A stretch of 64,000 bases of DNA, taken from positions 806,001 through 870,000 of the forward strand of contig NZ_CP108046.1 of assembly GCF_041435115.1 (NCBI RefSeq), in the 5' to 3' direction. The translations under genes and the position numbers were made by a program. Under the pieces are notes generated by a model that searched no databases, was not told the origin of the DNA, and saw nothing but the letters and a program-made list of their open reading frames with translations. Shown piece after piece: positions 37,482 to 46,755 of the stretch. Source of the DNA: Streptomyces sp. NBC_00289 (lineage in GTDB: Bacteria > Actinomycetota > Actinomycetes > Streptomycetales > Streptomycetaceae). Each line of letters opens with the position of its first letter. Position 1 is the first letter of the stretch.

Positions 37482-37707
37482 ATTGCGGGTTCGCGCGACG
37501 CTGGCAGGGTCGATGACGTGGTCGGCGACGAGGACCCGCCTACGGAGAGCATTCACCGAAGTGGCGGGGCCTCTGCCTCCTGGGGTGGGGAGCGTCTTTC
37601 GAATGCCGCCGATATTCCGTGGTTTCTAGGTCTTTCCCAGGGTGAAACAGCCGGCGGCCGAGTACCCGGCGGCCTGAAATCCCGAACACACGCAAGGAGC
37701 ACCCCCC

Positions 37708-38067
37708 ATGCCCGAACGGAAGAAGTTCGCGCCGCCCGCGATCCAGGAATTCGCCCCCAAGCTGGCGGAGGTGACCGACACGGTCCTGTTCGGGGACATC
37801 TGGGAGCGGCCGGGTCTGTCCCCGCGTGACCGCAGCCTGGTCACCGTCATCGCTCTCGCCTCCCTGTACCGCACCGACCAGCTCGGCTTCCACCTCGGCA
37901 AGGCGCTGGAGAACGGCGTGACCAAGGACGAGCTGATCGAGGCCATCACCCATCTGGCCTTCTACGCCGGCTGGCCCAACGCCATGACCGCGATGAACCA
38001 GCTCAAGGAGATCGTGGACCAGTCCGACCAGCCCGGCCAGTCCGACCAGCCCGGCCAATCCGACTGA
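37708..38067 (+). CDS. carboxymuconolactone decarboxylase (CMD) family protein
   Basis: The protein has 119 residues from ATG 37708, with AAGGAG upstream (GCAAGGAGCACCCC). The all-helical CMD fold is indicated by LSPRDRSLVTVIALASLYRT, then GFHLGKALENGVTKDELIEA and HLAFYAGWPNAMTA. The CxxC pair of AhpD peroxidases is absent, so it is of the decarboxylase-like branch with unknown substrate. The C-terminus carries a repeated SDQPGQ unit caused by a DNA tandem repeat (38020-38065). It is the first gene of the plus-strand redox operon below the palindromes at 37433-37481. Confidence 0.87.
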   Translation: MPERKKFAPPAIQEFAPKLAEVTDTVLFGDIWERPGLSPRDRSLVTVIALASLYRTDQLGFHLGKALENGVTKDELIEAITHLAFYAGWPNAMTAMNQLKEIVDQSDQPGQSDQPGQSD

Positions 38068-38171
38068 GGCCGCCTCTCCTGAACCGCCCGCACCCCCCAG
38101 CGCGGCCCCCGCCCCCCACATGTCGTCGCCGCAACGTCCGGCGGCAGCACGGCCCCGAGGGAAAGACAACC

Positions 38172-38600
38172 ATGGAACTGCTGAAGCAGCCCCCGACCAT
38201 GAAGCTGCCTGCCGAGTGGTTCACCGGCGACGCCTACGCCGACGTGATCTACCGTGGCGAGGATTCGTCGCGGATGCGGCCAATATCGTCCGGTTCACTC
38301 CCGGCGCCCGCACCGCCTGGCACTCGCACGCCCTGGGCCAGACCCTTGACATCGTCGAGGGCATCGCCCTGATCGAGTCCCGCGGCGGCGACATCATCGA
38401 GGCTCACCCCGGCGACATCATCCACACGCCCCCGGGCGAGGAGCACTGGCACGGTGCCGCGCCCGACCGGTTCATGGTCCATCTCGCCCTGTGGGGACGG
38501 ACGACGCCACCTGGCTCGAACACGTCTCGGACACCGAGTACCACGGCCCGCGCGTCAGCACCCGCACCGTCCCTGACCCCACGACAGACCCGACGAGAGC
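38172..38600 (+). pseudogene. cupin domain protein with two frameshifts
   Basis: From ATG 38172 the protein reads MELLKQPPTMKLPAEWFTGD, then AYADVIYRGED. Near 38262 the conserved sequence moves to another frame (ANIVRFTPGARTAWHSHALG, HPGDIIHTPPGEEHWHGAAP). Near 38493 it moves again (GTDDATWLEHVSDTEY). The cupin metal ligands (two His in HSHALGQ, a Gln, and His in EHWHG) are all present. Each break is repaired by one added base, so sequencing error is a real alternative. Intact relatives are small (R)-mandelonitrile-lyase-like or quercetinase-like cupins. Confidence 0.65.
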
Positions 38601-38612
38601 TGAGACAGCGTC

Positions 38613-39629
38613 ATGCGAGCAACCTTCATTCACGCGCCTGGTGACATCCGGGTGGAGAACGCCCCCGAGCCGAAGATCGTGGCGCCCACGGACGCGGTCA
38701 TCCGCACCGTCGCCACCTGTGTGTGCGGCTCCGACCTGTGGAGCTACCGGGGCATCAACCCGGTCACCGGGCCGCAGCCGATCGGCCACGAGTACGTCGG
38801 CATCGTCGAGGAGGTCGGCAGTGACGTCTCGACGGTCAGGCCCGGCCAGTTCGTCATCGGCTCCTTCATCGCCTCCGACAACACCTGCCCGAACTGCCGG
38901 GCCGGTTACCAGACCAACTGCCTGCACCGTGACTTCCCCAACGGCTGCCAGGCCGAGTACGTCCGTATCCCCCTCGCCGACGGCACCCTGGTCGCCCTTC
39001 CGGAGCAGCCGGCCGCGGAGCTGATCCCGAGTCTGCTGAGCCTGTCCGACGTCATGGGCACCGGCTGGTACGCCGCCAGGGCGGCCGAGGTCGAGCCGGG
39101 TGCGACCGCGGTGGTCGTCGGCGACGGCGCGGTGGGACTGTCCGGCGTCATCGCCGCGAAGGAGCTGGGCGCCGAGCGCATCATCGCCATGAGCCGGCAC
39201 GCCTCCCGGCAGAAGCTGGCCCTGGAGTTCGGCGCCACCGACATCGTCACCGAGCGGGGTGAGGAAGGCGTCGCCCGCGTCAAGGAACTGACGAACGGCA
39301 TCGGCGCCGACTCCGTCCTCGAGTGCGTCGGCACCCAGGAGTCGATGCACCAGGCCTTGCTGTCCACCCGCCCCGGCGGCAACGTCGGCTTCGTCGGCAT
39401 GCCGCACGACGTGCGGATCGACGGCCAAGAGCTCTTCTTCTCCCACGTCGGGCTGCGTGGTGGTCCCGCCCCCGTGCGGGCCTACCTTCCCGATCTCATC
39501 GAGCGCGTCGTCAGCGGCCGCATCAACCCGGGCAAGGTCTTCGACCTCACCCTGCCCCTGGACGACGTCGCCGAAGGTTACAAGGCCATGGACGAGCGCC
39601 GCGCCATCAAGGCGCTGCTGCGTCCCTGA
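38613..39629 (+). CDS. zinc-dependent alcohol dehydrogenase
   Basis: The protein has 338 residues from ATG 38613. The catalytic zinc site is CVCGSDLW with GHEYVGIVEEVG. The structural zinc loop is shortened but has CPNCRAGYQTNC. The NAD(P)-binding loop is VVVGDGAVGLSGVIAAKELG. Late blocks GGNVGFVGMPHDV and INPGKVFDLTLPLDDVAEGY are typical of threonine-dehydrogenase-like members. It probably oxidises or reduces an alcohol/aldehyde pair. It sits in the redox operon with the CMD and cupin genes. Confidence 0.9.
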   Translation: MRATFIHAPGDIRVENAPEPKIVAPTDAVIRTVATCVCGSDLWSYRGINPVTGPQPIGHEYVGIVEEVGSDVSTVRPGQFVIGSFIASDNTCPNCRAGYQTNCLHRDFPNGCQAEYVRIPLADGTLVALPEQPAAELIPSLLSLSDVMGTGWYAARAAEVEPGATAVVVGDGAVGLSGVIAAKELGAERIIAMSRHASRQKLALEFGATDIVTERGEEGVARVKELTNGIGADSVLECVGTQESMHQALLSTRPGGNVGFVGMPHDVRIDGQELFFSHVGLRGGPAPVRAYLPDLIERVVSGRINPGKVFDLTLPLDDVAEGYKAMDERRAIKALLRP

Positions 39630-39831
39630 CGTGAGGCCCGGCGGTGGTGGACGCGGGGAGCAGCACCGCGGCGACGGCCGCGCTCAGCGCGAGCGCGGGC
39701 CCGAGCCACACCTGGACGGCGAGGCCCACCGCGGCTGTCGTCACCACTCCGCATCCGCGTCCACCACCGCCGGCGTCGACGAGCGGCAGTCGAGCCCGCA
39801 CATCCCAGCCAACCAGAACGGACCGACCGCC

Positions 39832-40257
39832 ATGACCAGCGAGGCGATCCTCACCATCGAGGCGTACTTCGACGCCCTCGGTACGCGCGACCTGGAGCTC
39901 ATCCTTCCCCACTTCGCTCCCGACGCGACCTGGACGATCCCGGGCGACCCTGCACTGACTCCCTGGGCCGGGTGCCGCACCGGGCCGGAGCAGATCCGTC
40001 AGTCCCTCACCGCGTTCTTCGGCGCCGTCGAGCCGCTCGCATTCGAGTTGCGGAACATGGTGGAGGCCGACGGGCGCGTGCTGGCACAGGGCCGTTACGT
40101 CTCCCGGTTCCATCCCTCGGGACAGGTACTCGAAAGCGAGATGATCCTGCGCTTCACCGTCACCGGCGGACTGATCACCGACTATCGCGTCTTCGAGGAC
40201 TCGCTCGGCATCACGCGTACCTACCTCGGTGAGCCGCTCACCACCACTCCCCCGTGA
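39832..40257 (+). CDS. SnoaL-like / NTF2-fold protein
   Basis: The protein has 141 residues from ATG 39832, preferred over the much longer frame that overlaps the dehydrogenase. ILTIEAYFDALGTRDLELIL, PHFAPDATWTIPGDPALTPW and FAFELRNMVEADGRVLAQG-like sequence (LAFELRNMVEADGRVLAQGR) show the NTF2 fold. It may be a limonene-epoxide-hydrolase-like or ketosteroid-isomerase-like enzyme, but no active site is certain. It lies in the plus-strand operon, 202 nt after the dehydrogenase. Confidence 0.8.
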   Translation: MTSEAILTIEAYFDALGTRDLELILPHFAPDATWTIPGDPALTPWAGCRTGPEQIRQSLTAFFGAVEPLAFELRNMVEADGRVLAQGRYVSRFHPSGQVLESEMILRFTVTGGLITDYRVFEDSLGITRTYLGEPLTTTPP

Positions 40258-40324
40258 CCCCAGGGGTTCCGGCCCCACACCTTCTTCCCGCTCTCACCGA
40301 ATCAAGGAGACTGGAGCAGCACCG

Positions 40325-40696
40325 ATGACGACATGGACCAGCGACGAGCTCAACCGGATAGCGGGGGCCGACGAGTTGGAGATCGCGCCGCTCCGCCGTG
40401 ACGGCACCCTGCGGGGACCGGTGCCGATCTGGGTGGTCCGCGACGGTGACGACGTGTACGTCCGCTCCTTCCGAGGCACCGACGGTGCCTGGTGGCGCTC
40501 GGCCCGCACGAGCCGCGAAGGACACATCCGCTCCGGCGGCGTCGACAAGGACGTCACCTTCGAAGAGGTGGCGGACGCCGAAAGCAACGACCGCATCGAC
40601 ACCGCGTACCGCACCAAGTACGGCCGCTTCGGCGGCGCGTACGTCGACCCCATGGTCGCCGCCCGCTCGACGACACTGCGGCTGGTCCCCCAATGA
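40325..40696 (+). CDS. DUF2255 family protein
   Basis: The protein has 123 residues from ATG 40325, with AAGGAG about 19 nt upstream and GGAG nearer (CTGGAGCAGCACCG). It has the DUF2255 pattern: TWTSDELNRIAGADELEIAP, PIWVVRDGDDVYVRSFRGTD then GAWWRSARTS, and RIDTAYRTKYGRFGGAYVDP. The fold resembles FMN-binding split barrels and deazaflavin-dependent nitroreductases, but the function is not established. Companions in the operon suggest a redox role. Confidence 0.85.
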   Translation: MTTWTSDELNRIAGADELEIAPLRRDGTLRGPVPIWVVRDGDDVYVRSFRGTDGAWWRSARTSREGHIRSGGVDKDVTFEEVADAESNDRIDTAYRTKYGRFGGAYVDPMVAARSTTLRLVPQ

Positions 40697-40763
40697 GCGG
40701 GACGTTCCCCGTGAAGACCGCTGAGCTCCCACCGACAGCCCGCCCGTCACAGGAGCAAGCGCC

Positions 40764-42350
40764 ATGCTCGGTCTAGAACTCGTCGTCGCCCTCGGCGTGG
40801 CCGTGCTGGTGGGCAACGTCCTGGGGCAGCGTTTCGGCCTCGCGCCGCCCGTCATGCTGCTCGTCGTGGGCGCTCTCCTCGGGATCGTCCCGGCTGTCCG
40901 CCAAACCCAACTGCCGCCGGAAGTAGTGCTTTTGCTCTTCCTTCCCGTGCTGCTGTACTGGGAGAGCCTGACCACGTCGATGCGGGAGATCCGCTCGAAC
41001 CTGCGCGGCATCGTCCTGCTCAGCACGGTCCTCGTGATCCTCACCGCCGGGGCGGTGGCGGTCGCCGGCCACGCTCTGGGACTGCCGTGGGGACCGGCGT
41101 GGGTGCTGGGCGCGGCTGTGGCTCCCACTGACGCCACCGCGGTCGGCGCCCTGGCCGGTGCCCTGCCGCGTCGTCAGGTCACCGTGCTGCGTGCCGAGAG
41201 CCTCGTCAACGACGGCACCGCTCTGGTCATCTTCGGCCTGGCGGTCGGTCTGACCGTCGGCGAGGAACACCTCACCCTGCCGCACGTCGGCGGACTGTTC
41301 CTCCTGGCCTACGGCGGCGGGGCCGCGATCGGCGTGCTGGTCGCCTGGATCAACATGAACCTGCGACGCCGCCTGGACGATCCCCTGCTCGGCAATCTCG
41401 TCATGATCCTGGCCCCGTTCACGGCGTATCTGCTCGCCGAGCTGATCCACGCCTCGGGTGTCCTCGCGGTCGTCGTGAGTGGGCTGATCATGGCCCAGGT
41501 GGCTCCCAGTCTCATCCGGGCCGAGCATCGCCGGCAGGCGCTGGCCTTCTGGCCGCTGGCCACGTTCATCATCAACGGCACGCTGTTCGTCCTGGTGGGA
41601 GTGGAGCTGCAATACGCTCTGCGCCACTTGAGCCGGGCCGACCTGCAAGACGCCCTGATCGCCATCGGAGTGGTCAGCGTGGTGCTGGTCCTGGTCCGGT
41701 TCGCGTTCCTGTTCTCCTCCGCCTACCTGATCCGCCTGATCGACCGTCGTCCGCAGCAGCGGCTGCGGAGGATCAGCCACCGGGCCCGCGTCGTCAGCGG
41801 GTTCGCGGGCTTCCGGGGTGCCGTGTCGCTCGCCGTGGCACTCTCCGTACCGAAGGCCCTGGACTCGGGTGAGCCCTTCCCGGACCGCGCCTTCATCGTC
41901 TTCGTGACCTCCGGTGTCATCGTGGTGACGCTCGTGGTGCAAGGGCTGCTGCTGCCGCGCGTGGTGCGCTGGGCCCGGCTGCCGCGCGACACGTCCGTCG
42001 ACGAGGAGCAGATCCTCGCCGAGACCACGGCAACCGAGGAAGCCATCGAGGCACTGCCTCGGCTCGCCGCCGAACAGGGCGCCGACCCACGGGTCATGGA
42101 ATGGCTGCGCCAGGAGTACGAGGCTCACCTGGCGGCGGCGCGGGCGAAAGGCGCGGGTTCCGACGACGATCCCGCCCTGCTCCGCAACCGCCACTACACG
42201 GATCTCGGCCTGGCCCTCATCGCCCACAAGCGGGCGACCATCGTCCGCCTCCGCGACGAACGCGACATCGACGACACGGTGCTGCGTCGGCTCCAGGCCG
42301 CCCTGGACTACGAAGAGGTGCGGCTGGCCGCACATGAGCAGGCGGAGTGA
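40764..42350 (+). CDS. Na+/H+ antiporter, CPA1 (NhaP) type
   Basis: The protein has 528 residues from ATG 40764, with GGAG upstream. About twelve membrane helices are present. The ion-binding signatures are APTDATAVGALAGALPRR and ESLVNDGTALVIFGLAV (ND motif). GFRGAVSLAVALSVP is the late conserved arginine-bearing segment. The ~130-residue cytoplasmic tail is charged and helical, unlike the short RCK-like tail remnant at 5270. It exports Na+ or K+ in exchange for protons and maintains pH. It is the last intact gene of the plus-strand run; the amidohydrolase pseudogene follows. Confidence 0.9.
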   Translation: MLGLELVVALGVAVLVGNVLGQRFGLAPPVMLLVVGALLGIVPAVRQTQLPPEVVLLLFLPVLLYWESLTTSMREIRSNLRGIVLLSTVLVILTAGAVAVAGHALGLPWGPAWVLGAAVAPTDATAVGALAGALPRRQVTVLRAESLVNDGTALVIFGLAVGLTVGEEHLTLPHVGGLFLLAYGGGAAIGVLVAWINMNLRRRLDDPLLGNLVMILAPFTAYLLAELIHASGVLAVVVSGLIMAQVAPSLIRAEHRRQALAFWPLATFIINGTLFVLVGVELQYALRHLSRADLQDALIAIGVVSVVLVLVRFAFLFSSAYLIRLIDRRPQQRLRRISHRARVVSGFAGFRGAVSLAVALSVPKALDSGEPFPDRAFIVFVTSGVIVVTLVVQGLLLPRVVRWARLPRDTSVDEEQILAETTATEEAIEALPRLAAEQGADPRVMEWLRQEYEAHLAAARAKGAGSDDDPALLRNRHYTDLGLALIAHKRATIVRLRDERDIDDTVLRRLQAALDYEEVRLAAHEQAE

Positions 42351-42405
42351 GCAGAACCCGTCACTCGTCCCCGGCACAAGACCCACGAGAAGGGATCCGC
42401 CTGTC

Positions 42406-42955
42406 ATGTCCTCCCCACTCATCGACGTCCACGCCCACCTCCTTCCCGACTTCTACGTCCAGCAGGCGACAGCGGCGGGCCACGCCCACCCCGACGGCAT
42501 GGCCGGCTGGCCACCATGGTCCGTGGCAGCCCACCTGGACCTGATGGACCGCAACGGCATCGAGACCGCGATGCTGTCCATGTCGTCTACCCGGCGTGCA
42601 CTTCGGTGACGACAAGGCGGCCCGTCTCCTCGCCCGGCAGGTCAACGAGTACACCACCGCACTGACCCGAGACCACCCCGGCCGCTTCGGCAACTTCGTG
42701 TCGCTGCCCCTGCCGGACGTGGACGGCTCGTTGGAGGAGATCGGATTCGCCTTCGACGAACTCGACGCCGACGGCGTGGCCCTGCTGACGCACACGCACG
42801 GTGTCTACCTCGGCGACCAGCGCCTCGACCCGGTCTTCGCGGAACTCGACCGCCGCCGGGCCGTGGTCTTCCTGCACCCCACCTCACCGGTGTGCTGGGA
42901 ACAGTCCGCACTCGGTCGACCGCGGCCGATGGTCGAGTACATCTTCGGTCGCCGG
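42406..42955 (+). pseudogene. amidohydrolase (ACMSD-like), frameshifted and truncated
   Basis: ATG 42406 gives MSSPLIDVHAHLLPDFYVQQ, with the metal-binding HAH pair of TIM-barrel amidohydrolases, through IETAMLSMSS. The sequence then shifts frame near 42585 and continues PGVHFGDDKAARLLARQVNE, FGNFVSLPLPDVDGSLEEIG and VFLHPTSP to MVEYIFG, where it stops matching. About 100-120 residues at the C-terminus are missing. Relatives decarboxylate aminocarboxymuconate or resorcylate-type acids. This copy should be inactive. Confidence 0.75.
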
Positions 42956-43004
42956 CAGCCATCACCAACAGGCACCTTGCGATCGGGGCTCGGTTCCGGT
43001 CGGT

Positions 43005-43673
43005 TCAGTCCACCGTGGGACGGGCGAGGCCGTGATCGTAGGCGAAGATCACGGCCTGGATGCGGTCACGGGCGCCGATCTTGGCCAGGACACGACCGAC
43101 ATGCGTCTTGACGGTGGACTCGGACAGCACGAACCGCGTGGCGATCTCCCCGTTGGTCCAGCCTTTGCCGACAGCCACGAGGATCTCGCGTTCACGGTCG
43201 GTCAGCGAGGTGAGCCTCGGGTCCTCGGCGGGGTCGGTTCTGTGGGAGGGGACGTACTGGGCGAACTCCTCAAGGAGGCGGCGGGTGAGAGCGGGCGCGA
43301 TGACGGCGTCGCCGACGGCGACCGCGCGGATCCCGGCAAGGAGCTCCTCAGGACGCGCGTCCTTGAGGAGGAACCCGCTCGCGCCGGCCCGCAGGGCGGC
43401 GTGGACGTACTCGTCGAGGTCGAAGGTGGTCAGCACGAGGACGTGTGAGCGGCCGCCGGCGGCGACGATGCGGCGGGTGGCCTCGATGCCGTCCATGCCG
43501 GGCATGCGGACGTCCATCAGGACGACGTCCGGTCGCAGTTCTGCCGTCTTGCGGACCGCTTCGGCCCCGTGGGCGGCCTCGCCGACGACGTCGGTCTCGG
43601 GGACGGAGTCCAGGAGCAGGTGGAAGCCGTAGCGTTGCAGCGGCTGGTCGTCCACGATGAGCACGGTGGTCAT
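43005..43673 (-). CDS. two-component response regulator, NarL/LuxR type
   Basis: The protein has 222 residues from ATG 43673, overlapping the kinase stop (ATGA). The receiver domain has the acidic pair in LIVDDQPLQR, the phosphoacceptor Asp in VVLMDVRMPGMDG, Thr in LVLTTFD and Lys in FLLKDA. A LuxR helix-turn-helix closes the protein (LTDREREILVAVGKGWTNGE, then IATRFVLSESTVKTHV). It is activated by the adjacent kinase and probably controls the neighbouring ABC exporter. Confidence 0.93.
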   Translation of the reverse strand: MTTVLIVDDQPLQRYGFHLLLDSVPETDVVGEAAHGAEAVRKTAELRPDVVLMDVRMPGMDGIEATRRIVAAGGRSHVLVLTTFDLDEYVHAALRAGASGFLLKDARPEELLAGIRAVAVGDAVIAPALTRRLLEEFAQYVPSHRTDPAEDPRLTSLTDREREILVAVGKGWTNGEIATRFVLSESTVKTHVGRVLAKIGARDRIQAVIFAYDHGLARPTVD

Positions 43674-44962
43674 TGGTCACCGCCGCTTCCCGGCGTGAGG
43701 TCGAGGACGGCCTCGACGCTCCATCCTCCGCCGACTGCCGGCCCCGCGTTGACGGTGCCGCCGTACAAGGCCGCTCTTTCTCGCATGCCCACCAGGCCAT
43801 GTCCTTCCTCGTTCGGCGGTCCGGACGATACGGCCGGGCCGGTGTCCTGGACCCGGATGGTCAGCCGACTGTCCTCGACGAGGATCGCCAGGTGAACCCG
43901 GGCGCCGGGCGCGGCGTGCTTCAGGGTGTTGGTGAGGGCCTCCTGGACGATGCGATACGCCGCCAGCTGCACTCCGCTGTCCAGGGCGTCCACGTCGCCC
44001 GAGGTCCGGTAGAAGACCTCCAGTCCGGCGGCGCGCACCTTGGCGCACAACGCCTCCATGTCCGCGATACCGGGCTGCGGGCTGAGCTCTGGCCCGTCCG
44101 AGGGACCGTCCGCCGCCTCGCGCAGCACGCCGAGCACGCGCCGCAGCTCGCCGAGGGCCTGCCGGCCGGTGTCGCCGATGAGCTGCAGGGCCTCCTTGCC
44201 CCGTTCGGGAGCGATGTCCGTGGCGTAGGCGCCGGCATCGGCGAGCGTGATGATGACGGACAGGTTGTGGCCGACGATGTCGTGCATCTCGCGGGCGACA
44301 CGGGTGCGCTCGGTGGCCGTGGCCAGCCTGCTGCGCTGGTCGCGCTCGATCTCCAGCCGGGCGGCCCTCTCGCGCAGCCCGGCGAGCTGGGCCCGGCGGA
44401 TCCGGACCATCAGGCCGAGCGCGAGGGCCGCGGTCGCCGTGCTCAGCAGGAAGAACAGCGCGTCCCAGACGGACACGGCCGAGGACGCGCGCACCGCGAC
44501 CAGCACCATGGCGGCCGCCATGACCGCACAGGCCCACGGCAGCTGCCGCAGCCGCCCGTGCAGGGCCAGGCTGTACAGCGCGATGAAGAGGGCGATGTCC
44601 GCACGCATCGCGGCACCCAGGGACCACTGCAAAACGAACACCGCGGCGATGACGCCGAACGCCACCGCGGGCGTGCGCCGCCGCCACAGCAGAGGCAGTA
44701 CCAGTCCGGCCTGCAGGGCCAGCACCCCCGCGACGGGCAGATGGGTGAAGGCGACCCGGAAACGGGGCGGACTGTCGCCGTCGTCCACACCGCCGTGGAT
44801 CAGGTCGGGCAGGCAGAACATCAGGAAGACCAGGACGACGACCGCGGTGTCCAGTACCCAGGGATGTGTCCGGTCGGCCTGCCGCAGCCGCTGGCCGCCC
44901 CGGGACAATCGGGCGACCAGCGGTCCCATCCCGCTGAGGTCATCGGTGGTCACGGACGTCAC
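43670..44962 (-). CDS. sensor histidine kinase (HisKA_3 type)
   Basis: The protein has 430 residues. The N-terminal half has about five or six membrane helices (DTAVVVLVFLMFCLPDLI; GVLALQAGLVLPLL; AVMAAAMVLVAVRASSAV). A short coiled coil is followed by the dimerisation helix with the phosphorylated histidine (REMHDIVGHNLSVII), then the ATPase domain (YRIVQEALTNTLKHA; HGLVGMRERAALYGG). No large extracellular domain is present, so it likely senses a membrane or envelope signal. It forms an overlapping pair with the response regulator; the ABC exporter genes lie upstream in the same direction. Confidence 0.93.
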   Translation of the reverse strand: MTSVTTDDLSGMGPLVARLSRGGQRLRQADRTHPWVLDTAVVVLVFLMFCLPDLIHGGVDDGDSPPRFRVAFTHLPVAGVLALQAGLVLPLLWRRRTPAVAFGVIAAVFVLQWSLGAAMRADIALFIALYSLALHGRLRQLPWACAVMAAAMVLVAVRASSAVSVWDALFFLLSTATAALALGLMVRIRRAQLAGLRERAARLEIERDQRSRLATATERTRVAREMHDIVGHNLSVIITLADAGAYATDIAPERGKEALQLIGDTGRQALGELRRVLGVLREAADGPSDGPELSPQPGIADMEALCAKVRAAGLEVFYRTSGDVDALDSGVQLAAYRIVQEALTNTLKHAAPGARVHLAILVEDSRLTIRVQDTGPAVSSGPPNEEGHGLVGMRERAALYGGTVNAGPAVGGGWSVEAVLDLTPGSGGDQ

Positions 44963-44980
44963 CTGTCCATGGTGCGGGCG

Positions 44981-45820
44981 TCAGACGTCGCTGCGCGCGA
45001 GCCGGTACGCCGCGCCGCCCAGCGCCAGCGCCGTCCAGCACAGGAACACCAGCAGTCCGGCGCCCGGCGACAGGGTCGTGGAGTCGTGGGTCAGGGAGAA
45101 CATCGCCTGGCCCGCGTTGGACGGCAGGTACGGGCTGATGTCGTCCTGCCAGGAGCTCGGCAGCAGTGAGATCAGTCCGGGGATCAGCATCAGGGCAGCC
45201 ACCAGGACCGAGATCCCGCCGGCCACCGACCGCAGCAGAGCGCCCAGGGCGGCGCCGATCACCCCGACCAGGCCGAGGTAGAGCCCCGCGCCCAGCAGAC
45301 TCCGCAGGACACCCGCGTGCGAGAAGCTCATGGCCGCGGGCGTGCCCGAGACGATGCCGCTCCCGATCAGGAAGGTGCCGAACGCACCCAGCGTCCCCAC
45401 CGCCAGCGCGACCAGCCCGAACACGGCCGCCTTGGACCACAGCACGGGCAGTCGGCGGGGCACCGCCGCGAGCGTCGAGCGGATCATGCCGGTCGAGTAC
45501 TCCCCCGCCGTGACCAGCACTCCGAGCACGCCCAGGGCAAGCTGGGCGAAGTTCGTACCGAACAGGGACAGGCTCACGGTCGTCGAATCGGCGAAGTCCG
45601 AGTCGAGGTTGCCGGAGTCGATCCCCGACTTGTAGCGGCTCGCGGCGATGAGGCCGAAGGCCACCAAAAACAGCAGGCCCAGGCCCAAGGTGATCCAGGT
45701 CGAGCGCAGGGACCACAACTTGGCCCATTCGGAGGCCAGCACGCGCCGCCCGGTCACCCGGTAGGCCGGCCGGGCGCGGGTGGTCCCGGGTTCCTCGGCG
45801 GTTGCGGTGAGGGTGCTCAC
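44981..45820 (-). CDS. ABC-2 type transporter permease
   Basis: The protein has 279 residues from GTG 45820, which overlaps the ATPase stop (GTGA). After a cytoplasmic start (ASEWAKLWSLRSTWITLG, the usual opening of this family) come six membrane helices, with GEYSTGMIRSTLAAVPRRLP as the conserved loop after helix 2. With the ATPase it forms an exporter of the kind that removes peptides or lipids affecting the envelope. It lies 18 nt before the kinase gene, so all four genes are likely co-transcribed. Confidence 0.9.
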   Translation of the reverse strand: MSTLTATAEEPGTTRARPAYRVTGRRVLASEWAKLWSLRSTWITLGLGLLFLVAFGLIAASRYKSGIDSGNLDSDFADSTTVSLSLFGTNFAQLALGVLGVLVTAGEYSTGMIRSTLAAVPRRLPVLWSKAAVFGLVALAVGTLGAFGTFLIGSGIVSGTPAAMSFSHAGVLRSLLGAGLYLGLVGVIGAALGALLRSVAGGISVLVAALMLIPGLISLLPSSWQDDISPYLPSNAGQAMFSLTHDSTTLSPGAGLLVFLCWTALALGGAAYRLARSDV

Positions 45821-46755
45821 GCGGACCTCCCGAGGATCTCGATGCCGGTCGTGGCCCCGTGGTACTCCACGGCATCCCTGGTCAGGTCCATGAATGCCTC
45901 CTCGAGTGACACGGTCCGCGCGCTCAGCTCGAACAGGGCGATCCCGTGCTCGGCCGCCCTCAACCCGATCTCGCGGGCCGACAGCCCGGTCACCTGCAGC
46001 TCCTCGGAGCCGATCTGACCCGTGACGTCGACGCCCGGCCCGGCCAGCACGTCCCGCAGCCGCGCCGGGTCCTGCGTCGCCACCTTCACCGTGTCACCGC
46101 CCGCCTCGCGGATCAGGTCCGCCACCGTGGTGTCGGCGAGCAGCCGCCCGCGCCCCACGATGATCAGGTGGTCCGCCACCAGGGCCATCTCGCTCATCAG
46201 GTGGGAGGACACGAACACCGTCCGGCCCTCGTCGGCCAGCCCCATGAGCAGGTTGCGGATCCAGAGCACACCCTCCGGGTCCAGCCCGTTGACCGGCTCG
46301 TCCAGCATCACCGTCTGTGGATCGCCCAGCAGCGCCGCCGCGATGCCCAGCCGCTGACCCATCCCGAGGGAGAAGGCGCCGGCCCGCTTCTTCGCCACGC
46401 TGCCCAGCCCGGCCAGCTCGATGACCTCGTCGACCCGGCGGCCCGGAATGCCATGCGTCAGCGCGAGGGCCCTGAGGTGGTTGTAGGCCGAGCGGCCCGG
46501 GTGGATCGACTTCGCCTCCAAGAGGGCGCCGACCTCCTGGAGCGGCGCCTGGTGGCGGGCGTAGTGGTGGCCGTTCACGGTGACGGAACCGCTCGTCGGG
46601 GCGTCGAGCCCGACGATCATGCGCATGGTCGTGGACTTGCCCGCGCCGTTGGGCCCCAGGAAGCCGGTCACCGTGCCCGGCTTCACGACGAAGTCCAGTC
46701 CGTCGACGGCCGTCTTCTCGCCGTATTTCTTGGTCAGCTGCCGTGCGTCGATCAT
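45817..46755 (-). CDS. ABC transporter ATP-binding protein
   Basis: The protein has 312 residues from ATG 46755 (MIDARQLTKKYGEKTAVDGL); the longer frame upstream is unconserved. Walker A is GPNGAGKSTTMRMI, signature FSLGMGQRLG, Walker B TVMLDEPVNGLDPEG, H-loop VSSHLMSEM. The C-terminal ~90 residues form the small extra domain of drug-exporter ATPases. It is the first gene of the four-gene unit with permease, kinase and regulator, an arrangement typical of two-component-controlled exporters. Confidence 0.92.
   Translation of the reverse strand: MIDARQLTKKYGEKTAVDGLDFVVKPGTVTGFLGPNGAGKSTTMRMIVGLDAPTSGSVTVNGHHYARHQAPLQEVGALLEAKSIHPGRSAYNHLRALALTHGIPGRRVDEVIELAGLGSVAKKRAGAFSLGMGQRLGIAAALLGDPQTVMLDEPVNGLDPEGVLWIRNLLMGLADEGRTVFVSSHLMSEMALVADHLIIVGRGRLLADTTVADLIREAGGDTVKVATQDPARLRDVLAGPGVDVTGQIGSEELQVTGLSAREIGLRAAEHGIALFELSARTVSLEEAFMDLTRDAVEYHGATTGIEILGRSA

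Noticed and set aside
40773..42422. 549-codon open frame on the minus strand
   Set aside because: Antisense of the NhaP antiporter; rich in Glu/Gln/His/Asp, a typical mirror of membrane-protein codons.
43673..45169. 498-codon open frame on the plus strand
   Set aside because: Antisense of the histidine kinase and permease; no recognisable domain.
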